The notes under the pieces are model-generated. The model did no database searches and was not told where the DNA came from. It worked only from the letters and a program-made list of their open reading frames with translations. A program made the position numbers and the translations under genes. Shown one piece after another: positions 23,968-30,034 of a DNA stretch of 30,034 bases (within the stretch, counting starts at the first letter, position 1; every line of letters starts with the position of its first letter). Source of the stretch: Burkholderiaceae bacterium. Lineage in GTDB: Bacteria > Pseudomonadota > Gammaproteobacteria > Burkholderiales > Burkholderiaceae. The DNA lies in assembly GCA_030151165.1 (NCBI GenBank), contig JASLEM010000181.1:1-30034 (forward strand), given 5' to 3'.

Positions 23968-26760
23968 GTGAGAAATCCCTTCATCCCCTCCAGGGTGGCG
24001 GCGACGCCGCTGCATTCCCTTTCCGTCCAGCCGACGTCCCCGAGCGCGCGCGAGCGCGGCGGATCGCCGCTGCGTCGTGCGCTCGCCGGCCTGGGCATCG
24101 CCCTCGGCCTGGCCTGGGTCGCACCGGCGCAGGCCCAGCCCGACTTCACCGTCACGCAGACCGTGCCCGCCAGCGGCGACGGCAGCTTCACGCTCACCGA
24201 CAACAGTGCGGGCTACGAGGTGAGCGAAGTCGTGGTGTCCGGCCTCGGCCAGTACGCCGGCACGACACGCGCCGGCTGGAGCGCCGCGGCGTTCTTCTTC
24301 GACGACCCGCTCGGCTGCCAGGCCGCCACCGGCTTCGCGATCGGCGCGGGCTTCTGCTACGCGCTGACCGATCCCGCCGCCGGCACGGCCGTCGGCCCGG
24401 GCGCGTCGGAGACCTTCACCTTCGATCCGGAATTCACCGACCCGACGTTCGACCAGACCTTCTTCGTCCAGTTCACCGACGCCGCCGGCGACACGCTGGC
24501 CTGCATGGGCACGACCTCGTCCGGCTGCAGCGCCAGGGCGCCGGTGCCCGAGCCGTCGACGTGGGTGATGATGGCGCTCGCGCTCGCGCTCGTCGCGCTG
24601 GCCGTCGTCCTGCGCCGGCGCGTCGGCCGCGGGTGGCTGCCGCTCGGCGCGCTCGCGGGCGCGCTGTCTGGCTGGGGCTTGCCCGCCGACGCGGCGGTGA
24701 CGTCCATCGTCATCGACTCCACCACCGCCGTGAACGGCGCGGCCGTCCCGTACACGACGTACAAGGGCCGCGTGTTCGGCGAGCTCGACCCGGCCGACGT
24801 GCACAACACGATCATCCAGGACATCGCGCTCGCGCCGTTGAACGGCAACGGCAAGGTGCCCTACGTCTCGACCTTCCAGCTCACCGCGCCGACCAGCGCC
24901 GCCGACGCGAGCGGGCTGCTGGTGTACGAGGTGTCCAATCGCGGCGGCAACGCGATCCCGAGCGGCGCGTCCATCACCACGGGCACGATCTACCTGCAGA
25001 GCGGCTGGCAGGGTGACCTCGAGTCCAACTGCGCGACGGCCTACCCGTGCACGCCGCTGACCGTGCCCTACGCCGGCACCAGCCAGCAGATCGTGGTGCC
25101 CGTCGCGAGGAACCGCGACGGCTCGACGATCACCGGCCAGGTCTACGGCCACATCGCGAGCGCGACCGGCAACACGGCGCAGATGGTGATCTACACGACG
25201 CCCGTGCCGTACAAGCCGCTGAGCCTGACCGACCCGACGAAGTCGACGCTGACCGCCGTCGCCGGACAGACGACCGTCGGCGTCGACGGCCCGAAGACGC
25301 CGCTGCGGCTCGGCGTCGACTGGACGTGGGCGGATTGCCGCACCGTCGCCTTCCCCGGCACGCCCGACCCGACGCGCGTGTGCCTCAAGAACGGCTTCAA
25401 CCCGGCGCTGCTCTACGAGATGGTCTACACCGCGGTCGATCCGCTGGTGCTGGGCGTGGGCTACGCCGCCGCGCGCGACACGATCTCGTTCTTCCACCAC
25501 GCCGCGGCCGCCGCCGACGGCACCGCCAACCCGGTCGCGGGTCTCGCGAACAAGGTGATCAGCATCGGCTCGTCGCAGTCGGCGTCGTTCATCCGCGGCT
25601 CGATCTTCTACGGCTTCAACCAGGACGAGTCGAACCGCCAGGTGGTCGACGGCGCCTGGGGCCAGATCGACGGCCGCATGCTGTTCATGAACGCGCGCTT
25701 CGCGCTGCCGGACGTCATCACGAACATCTACATGATGGGCGACGAGGCGCCGGTCTGGTGGGCGGACTATCCGAACCTCGCGCGCGGCCTGCCCGCCTCG
25801 GGCATCCTGACGCGCTGCACGGCGAGCGGCACCTGCCCGGAGATCATGGAGACCTTCGGCTCGCTGGAGATGTACGCGGAGAAGATGTCGCCCGACCTCG
25901 TCGGCATGACGGCCGTGGCCGACATCCCGCTGCCCTCGAACGTGCACCGCTACTACTTCCCCGGCACCACGCACGGCGGCGGTGGCGGCGGCTTCACGTA
26001 CACCGCGAACCCCGCGCCGTCGGGCGCCTGCGTCTACCCGGCCAACCCGAACCCGGAAGGCGACCAGAACGCCGCGCTGCAGGACGACTTCTTCGCGCTC
26101 GTGATGGACGGCACGCCAATGCCGCCCAGCGTCTACCCGAAGCTGAGCCAGGGGCAGCTCGTCGCGGCGACGCAGGCCGACGTCGGCTTCCCGAACATCC
26201 CCGGCTATCCGTACCAGGGCAACCATCTCTGGCCGGTGCTGAAGTACGACTTCGGGCCGCAGGTGGACTACGCGAACCAGTCGGGGATCATGACGATCCA
26301 GCCGCCGATCGTCGAGGCCGTGCTGCCGACGCTCGTGCCGCGCGTCAACGTGGACGGCAACGAGGTCGTCGGCGTGCCGTCGGTCAACCTGCAGGCGCCG
26401 CTGGCGACCTACAGCGGCTGGAACACCTACGCCGGCGGCAGCTACAAGGGCCAGCAGTGCGCGCTGTCCGGCTCGTCGTGGCCGTTCGCCGCGACCCGGG
26501 CGCAGCGCGTCGCGGCCGCCGACCCGCGCGCGTCGCTGGAAGAGCGCTACGGCACGCACGCCGGCTTCGTCTGCCAGGTCACGGCGGCGGCGAACCGGGC
26601 CGCGGCCCAGCGCTTCCTGCGCGCGTCCTCGGTCGCGACGCTCGTCGCGCAGGCGCAGGCGTCGAACGTCCTGGCGAGCGGCTACACGCCGACGGCGGCC
26701 GACACCGCGCTCGGCAACGCCCTCTGCTCGATGGCGGCGAGGACGGCGCCGGCGCCGTAG
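23968..26760 (+). CDS. Exported fusion: PEP-CTERM protein joined to alpha/beta hydrolase (Abhydrolase_10-like)
   Basis: A 930-residue protein in one open frame. GTG 23968 has AGGAG at 23958-23962. Residues 1-56 hold a signal peptide (long basic lead, core ALAGLGIALGLAWVAPAQAQ). Residues about 57-190 are a beta-rich secreted domain of no recognised family. Residues 193-218 are a complete PEP-CTERM signal: VPEPSTW, a hydrophobic helix, RRR. A second signal-like segment follows (WLPLGALAGALSGWGLPADAA, ending near 243). Residues 244-930 are a secreted alpha/beta hydrolase domain of the Abhydrolase_10 type, with VPYTTYKGRVFGELDPAD and nucleophile motif GSSQS (534-538, Ser536 likely). A PEP-CTERM signal is normally at the extreme C-terminus. 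This looks like two exported proteins fused. The hydrolase probably cleaves an ester; substrate unknown. Confidence 0.8.
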   Translation: MRNPFIPSRVAATPLHSLSVQPTSPSARERGGSPLRRALAGLGIALGLAWVAPAQAQPDFTVTQTVPASGDGSFTLTDNSAGYEVSEVVVSGLGQYAGTTRAGWSAAAFFFDDPLGCQAATGFAIGAGFCYALTDPAAGTAVGPGASETFTFDPEFTDPTFDQTFFVQFTDAAGDTLACMGTTSSGCSARAPVPEPSTWVMMALALALVALAVVLRRRVGRGWLPLGALAGALSGWGLPADAAVTSIVIDSTTAVNGAAVPYTTYKGRVFGELDPADVHNTIIQDIALAPLNGNGKVPYVSTFQLTAPTSAADASGLLVYEVSNRGGNAIPSGASITTGTIYLQSGWQGDLESNCATAYPCTPLTVPYAGTSQQIVVPVARNRDGSTITGQVYGHIASATGNTAQMVIYTTPVPYKPLSLTDPTKSTLTAVAGQTTVGVDGPKTPLRLGVDWTWADCRTVAFPGTPDPTRVCLKNGFNPALLYEMVYTAVDPLVLGVGYAAARDTISFFHHAAAAADGTANPVAGLANKVISIGSSQSASFIRGSIFYGFNQDESNRQVVDGAWGQIDGRMLFMNARFALPDVITNIYMMGDEAPVWWADYPNLARGLPASGILTRCTASGTCPEIMETFGSLEMYAEKMSPDLVGMTAVADIPLPSNVHRYYFPGTTHGGGGGGFTYTANPAPSGACVYPANPNPEGDQNAALQDDFFALVMDGTPMPPSVYPKLSQGQLVAATQADVGFPNIPGYPYQGNHLWPVLKYDFGPQVDYANQSGIMTIQPPIVEAVLPTLVPRVNVDGNEVVGVPSVNLQAPLATYSGWNTYAGGSYKGQQCALSGSSWPFAATRAQRVAAADPRASLEERYGTHAGFVCQVTAAANRAAAQRFLRASSVATLVAQAQASNVLASGYTPTAADTALGNALCSMAARTAPAP

Positions 26761-26804
26761 GCTGACCCGACCGTCGCCTCGTCCGGCGACCCACCCTGCA
26801 CCGC

Positions 26805-26831
26805 GAGGCGACCCCGATGACGGGTCGCCTC
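26805..26831 (+). terminator. Hairpin after the hydrolase gene, possible terminator
   Basis: A perfect 10-bp stem GAGGCGACCC / GGGTCGCCTC with a 7-nt loop lies 45 bp after the hydrolase stop. It is not followed by a clear T run (GTCGCTTCC follows), so intrinsic termination would be weak, or the stem may serve another purpose. Confidence 0.45.
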
Positions 26832-26869
26832 GTCGCTTCCGGGTTGTCACTGAGTCCGGGTATCATGAA

Positions 26870-26900
26870 TTGCATGCAAACTTGACGTTCTTGTATTCAA
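26870..26900. promoter_or_regulatory. Paired operator candidates upstream of the TRAP operon
   Basis: The perfect palindrome TTGCATGCAA (26870-26879) and the near-palindrome TTGTATTCAA (26891-26900) both fit TTGNATNCAA and begin 21 bp apart, two helical turns on the same face. The sequence form resembles operators of FCD-type GntR regulators, one of which is encoded at 23056-23760. They lie 66-96 bp before the DctP start, in the expected promoter zone, though no convincing -35/-10 pair was found. Confidence 0.6.
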
Positions 26901-26965
26901 AGCTGTTTGCAACGCGGACGCCTGCCCCGGGGGCCGATCCGCGGTCGACACCCACAGGAGACATC

Positions 26966-27985
26966 ATGGCAATCACTCGACGCGCGGTCGTCCAGGCTGC
27001 GGCCGGCGCCGCGATCAGCCCGTTCGCGGCGCGCGCGCTGGCGCAGGACGGCACGCTCAAGATCTCGCACCAGTTCCCGGGCGGCACGCTGACCGAAGGC
27101 GACTTCCGCGACCGCCTGTGCCGCCGCTTCGCGGCCGACGTCGAGAAGCGCAGCAACGGCGCGCTGAAGGCGGCGGTGTACCCGGGCTCGTCGCTGATGA
27201 AGACGAACTCGCAGTTCTCGGCGATGCGCAAGGGCGCGCTCGACATGAGCCTCGTGCCGCTGTCGTACGCCGGCGGCGAGGTGCCCGAGACCAACATCGG
27301 CCTGATGCCCGCGCTGGTGCCCAGCTACGAGGTCGGCGCGGCGTGGAAGACGGCCGAGGTCGGCAAGATGCTCGCCAAGACGCTGGACGACAAGGGCGTG
27401 CTGATCGTCAGCTGGATCTGGCAAGGCGGCGGTGTCGCGAGCAAGAACGCGCCCCTGGTCGCACCGGCGGACGCCAAGGGCATGAAGGTGCGCGGCGGCA
27501 GCCGCGAGATGGACATGATGCTCAAGGAAGCCGGCGCGTCCGTCATCTCGCTGCCGTCCAACGAGATCTACGCCGCGATGCAGACCGGCGCGATGGAGGC
27601 GGCGATGACGTCGTCGACGAGCTTCATCTCGTTCAAGCTCGAGGAGATCGCCAAGCACCTGACCACCGCGCGCAACAAGGCGTACTGGTTCATGTTCGAG
27701 CCGCTGATGATCTCGAAGGACGTCTTCAACAAGCTGCCGAAGGCGCAGCAGGACATCATCATGGCGGTCGGCGCCGAGCAGGAGAAGTTCGCGATGGAGG
27801 CGGCGCATGCCGACGACAGGATCGTGGCCGACATCTACACGAAGGCCGGCGCGAAGTGCTACGACATCGACGACGCGACGCTGCGCAAGTGGCAAACGAT
27901 CGCCAAGGCGACGGCCTGGAAGGACTTCGCCGAGCACAACGACACGTGCAAGACGATGATCGCCGCGGCGCAGAAGCTGCTGTGA
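26966..27985 (+). CDS. dctP: TRAP transporter substrate-binding protein (DctP family)
   Basis: A 339-residue periplasmic solute-binding protein. Its N-terminus MAITRRAVVQAAAGAAISPFAARALAQ is a signal peptide with a Tat-like twin arginine and cleavage after ALAQ. The mature part follows the DctP plan: LKISHQFPGGTLTEGDF (first strand), ALKAAVYPGSSLMKTNSQFSAMRKGALDMSL, the ligand-contact region GMKVRGGSREMDMMLKEAGAS and SLPSNEIYAAMQTGAMEAAMTS. Such proteins bind carboxylates; a conserved Arg (in KVRGGS, about residue 175) normally pairs with the ligand's carboxylate. The substrate is not determinable. ATG 26966 has AGGAG close upstream. It begins the transporter operon and overlaps the small permease start as GTGA. 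Confidence 0.9.
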   Translation: MAITRRAVVQAAAGAAISPFAARALAQDGTLKISHQFPGGTLTEGDFRDRLCRRFAADVEKRSNGALKAAVYPGSSLMKTNSQFSAMRKGALDMSLVPLSYAGGEVPETNIGLMPALVPSYEVGAAWKTAEVGKMLAKTLDDKGVLIVSWIWQGGGVASKNAPLVAPADAKGMKVRGGSREMDMMLKEAGASVISLPSNEIYAAMQTGAMEAAMTSSTSFISFKLEEIAKHLTTARNKAYWFMFEPLMISKDVFNKLPKAQQDIIMAVGAEQEKFAMEAAHADDRIVADIYTKAGAKCYDIDDATLRKWQTIAKATAWKDFAEHNDTCKTMIAAAQKLL

Positions 27986-28611
27986 ACGCACGCGACGCTG
28001 ACCTCGCACCGCACGTGCCTGTCGGCCTCGCCGCCGCGCCGGGCGACGGCGGTGCGCACCAGCGCATCGACCCGTTCACGCCGCGCTGGCTGCTGCCGCT
28101 GGCGCGCGCGCTGGTCGTCGTCAACCGCGGCGTGATGGTGCTGGGCATGCTGGCGCTGATCGCGGCGGCGCTGATCCTCAGCTCCAGCGTGCTGACGCGC
28201 TACTTCCTGCACGCGTCGACCGACTGGCAGGACGAGGCCTCGGTGTTCTGCCTCGTCGGCGCGACGTTCCTGTGCAGCGCGTACGTGCAGGCGATCCGCG
28301 GGCACGTCGGCATCGAGGCCGTCTCGTCGCTGCTGCCGATGGCCGTCAACCGCGTGCGCATCGCCGTGGTCGACGTGCTGTGCCTCGCGTTCTGCGCGTT
28401 CTTCGCGTGGAAGTCGTGCACGCTGCTGCACGAGGCCTGGAGCGAAGGGCAGACGACGTCGTCGTCGTGGGCGCCGCCGCTCTGGATTCCCTATCTCCTG
28501 ATGTCGCTCGGCATGATCCTGCTCTGCATCCAGCTGTTCGTGCAATGCGGCGCGAGCTTCAACCGCATCGGCAAGGACGAGCGCGGCGAACTTCGTGAGG
28601 GAGCGCGCTGA
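27982..28611 (+). CDS. dctQ: TRAP transporter small permease (DctQ family)
   Basis: A 209-residue inner-membrane protein with four hydrophobic segments, the usual DctQ topology: about residues 45-70 (VVNRGVMVLGMLALIAAALI), 85-105 (EASVFCLVGATFLCSAYVQA), 125-150 and 170-190. The cytoplasmic N-terminus is about 30 residues longer than in many relatives and Ala/Pro-rich. The GTG start at 27982 overlaps the DctP stop as GTGA, and its own stop overlaps the DctM start (TGATG at 28609-28613). Together these show translationally coupled subunits of one transporter. DctQ forms part of the sodium-driven membrane complex with DctM. Confidence 0.9.
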   Translation: MNARDADLAPHVPVGLAAAPGDGGAHQRIDPFTPRWLLPLARALVVVNRGVMVLGMLALIAAALILSSSVLTRYFLHASTDWQDEASVFCLVGATFLCSAYVQAIRGHVGIEAVSSLLPMAVNRVRIAVVDVLCLAFCAFFAWKSCTLLHEAWSEGQTTSSSWAPPLWIPYLLMSLGMILLCIQLFVQCGASFNRIGKDERGELREGAR

Positions 28612-29972
28612 TGTCGATGCTCTCCCTCGGCCTGCTGTTCGGCTTCGTCACGCTCGCGTTCATGTTCTCCGGCATGCCGATCGCGTTCTCGCTCGGCAGC
28701 GTCGGCGTGCTGTTCATGGCCGTCTTCATGCCCGCGTCGTCGCTCGACACGATCACGCAGAACGTCTACGAGGAGATGTCCAGCATCACGCTGCTGTCGA
28801 TCCCGTTGTTCATCCTGAAGGGCTCGGCGATCGGGCGCACGCGCGCGGGGCAGGACCTCTACGCCGCGATGCACGTGTGGATGAGCCGCATCCCCGGCGG
28901 GCTCGGCATCGCCAACGTGTTCGCCTGCGCGCTGTTCGCGGCGATGGCGGGCTCGAGCCCGGCCACGTGCTCGGCGATCGGCAGCGCGGGCATCCCGGAG
29001 ATGCGCCGGCGCGGCTACTCGCCCGGCTTCGCGGCCGGCATCATCGCCGCCGGCGGCACGCTGGGCATCCTGCTGCCGCCGTCGGTCACGATGATCCTGT
29101 ACGCGGTCGCGGCGGAGCAGTCGCTCGGCCGATTGTTCCTCGCCGGCATCGGGCCCGGGGTCCTGCTCGTCGCGCTGTTCGCCGTCTACGCGGCGCTCAA
29201 CTACCAGCGCGAGTTCCGCGCGGCCAAGCGCGCGTACGACACCCGCGGCGTCGAGTCCCCGCTGCTGCTCGACGAGCACTTCACGATGAGCCAGCGCTTC
29301 TCGATCCTGCCGCGCGTGCTGCCGTTCATCATCCTGCTCACCGGCGTGATGGTGGCGCTGTACGGCGGCTTCGCGACGCCGTCCGAGACCGCCGGCCTCG
29401 GCAGCCTGCTCGCGCTCGCGCTGATCGCGGTGATCTACGGCATCTGGCGCGTGCGCGACCTCGCGCCGATCCTGTCGGCGACGCTGAAGGAGTCGACGAT
29501 GCTGATGTTCATCATCGGCATGTCGCTGCTGTTCTCGTACGTGATGAGCTACCTGCACATCAGCCAGGCGCTGGCCGAGTGGATCGTCGCGCTCGCGCTG
29601 TCGAAGTGGCTGCTGCTCGCCGCGATCCTGCTGATGGTGATCGTGATGGGCTTCTTCCTGCCGCCGGTCTCGATCATCCTGATGACGTCCCCGATCTTCC
29701 TGCCGCCGCTGAAGGCCGCGGGCTTCGACCTCGTGTGGTTCGGCGTCGTGATGACGATCGTGATGGAGACCGGCCTGATCCACCCGCCGGTGGGCCTCAA
29801 CATCTTCGTGATCAAGAACATCGCGCCCGACATCCCGCTCGGCGAGATCATCCGCGGCGTCATCCCGTTCGTCGCGCTGATGCTGCTGACGGTCGTGCTG
29901 CTCGCGATCTTCCCGAGCATCGCGACGACCTTGCCGAACCTCGTGATGGGTCCGGCGGCGGGCGCATCGTGA
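28611..29972 (+). CDS. dctM: TRAP transporter large permease (DctM family)
   Basis: A 453-residue inner-membrane protein with about 12 hydrophobic segments, the transport subunit that moves substrate with sodium. Family landmarks include the N-terminal GFVTLAFMFSGMPIAFSLG, FACALFAAMAGSSPATCSAIGS near residue 105-125, GIIAAGGTLGILLPPS (about 140-160) and, near the end, IVMETGLIHPPVGLNIFVIK. ATG 28611 has GAGGGAG at a good distance and overlaps the DctQ stop. Its own TGA overlaps a GTG that opens the next gene (29969). The operon order P-Q-M is the standard one. The upstream GntR regulator and secreted hydrolase suggest the carried acid may be released from a larger substrate. Confidence 0.92.
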   Translation: MSMLSLGLLFGFVTLAFMFSGMPIAFSLGSVGVLFMAVFMPASSLDTITQNVYEEMSSITLLSIPLFILKGSAIGRTRAGQDLYAAMHVWMSRIPGGLGIANVFACALFAAMAGSSPATCSAIGSAGIPEMRRRGYSPGFAAGIIAAGGTLGILLPPSVTMILYAVAAEQSLGRLFLAGIGPGVLLVALFAVYAALNYQREFRAAKRAYDTRGVESPLLLDEHFTMSQRFSILPRVLPFIILLTGVMVALYGGFATPSETAGLGSLLALALIAVIYGIWRVRDLAPILSATLKESTMLMFIIGMSLLFSYVMSYLHISQALAEWIVALALSKWLLLAAILLMVIVMGFFLPPVSIILMTSPIFLPPLKAAGFDLVWFGVVMTIVMETGLIHPPVGLNIFVIKNIAPDIPLGEIIRGVIPFVALMLLTVVLLAIFPSIATTLPNLVMGPAAGAS

Positions 29973-30034
29973 CCACCGTCGCCGACTCGCCCTGGAACCG
30001 GCAGGCCGCGAGCCGCGCCGCGCGGCTCGCGCGC
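29969..30034 (+). CDS. Start of a further TRAP-operon gene, truncated by the window
   Basis: A GTG at 29969 overlaps the DctM stop as GTGA, the same coupling used between DctP and DctQ. The 22 visible codons (TTVADSPWNRQAASRAARLAR) stay open to the window edge. They are too few to name a family. The coupling suggests an enzyme that handles the imported substrate. Confidence 0.6.
   Translation, partial: MTTVADSPWNRQAASRAARLAR

Noticed and set aside
23956..26850. Long minus-strand frame antisense to the hydrolase
   Set aside because: Arg/Gly/Val repeats typical of antisense frames in high-GC genes; no start signal or domain.

Overview
The window is about 70% GC with strong G/C preference at third codon positions. 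It carries an adenosylcobalamin-type ribonucleotide reductase fragment, PEP-CTERM sorting signals, a TRAP transporter, TonB receptors and a sigma-54 activator. Together these suggest a free-living betaproteobacterium of the Burkholderiales (Leptothrix/Rubrivivax/Roseateles-like). This is inferred from gene content; no rRNA or tRNA gene is visible.

Layout. 1-1043: the C-terminal part of a class II ribonucleotide reductase whose left end is scrambled, with a ~100-140 bp coding unit present three times, once inverted. 1072-2669: a small secreted PEP-CTERM protein with a terminator, then a secreted SnoaL-like protein. 2681-8717: a probable PQQ module, made of a PQQ-dependent sorbosone/glucose-type dehydrogenase translationally coupled to a monohaem cytochrome c, a divergent AcoR-like sigma-54 activator, a -24/-12 promoter between them, and a TonB receptor that strongly resembles the E. 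coli PQQ receptor PqqU (YncD). 8840-11136: a Rossmann oxidoreductase, an orphan 323-aa protein, a 65-aa secreted peptide and a DUF1127 gene without a clear start. 11250-12170: a GcvA-type LysR regulator. 12183-15922: an MFS transporter and a TonB receptor in one operon, divergent from 16060-19309: TetR, a PLP amino-acid deaminase/aldolase and a sugar-lactone/alditol oxidase. The divergent promoters overlap and are covered by two 15-bp palindromes. 19239-23052: a hypothetical protein, a small periplasmic Spy/LTXXQ-like protein, a 59-aa protein, an MFS transporter and a GNAT acetyltransferase. 23056-30034: a GntR/FCD regulator divergent from a large secreted alpha/beta hydrolase with a PEP-CTERM signal in its middle, then a complete TRAP transporter (P, Q, M) and the start of another coupled gene.

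How the parts work together. In the PQQ module, imported PQQ would activate the periplasmic dehydrogenase, electrons would pass to the cytochrome, and the GAF-domain activator would switch on the dehydrogenase pair in response to an effector. No PQQ biosynthesis gene is present here. In the right-hand block, an exported hydrolase could release an organic acid that the TRAP system takes up under GntR control. Two matching TTGNATNCAA sites spaced two helical turns apart lie upstream of the TRAP genes. In the centre, TetR probably controls both its own catabolic operon and the opposing transporter operon.

The most unusual items are the PEP-CTERM/hydrolase fusion, the PqqU-dehydrogenase-sigma-54 cluster, the TetR divergent control region, and the rearranged sequence at the left edge.
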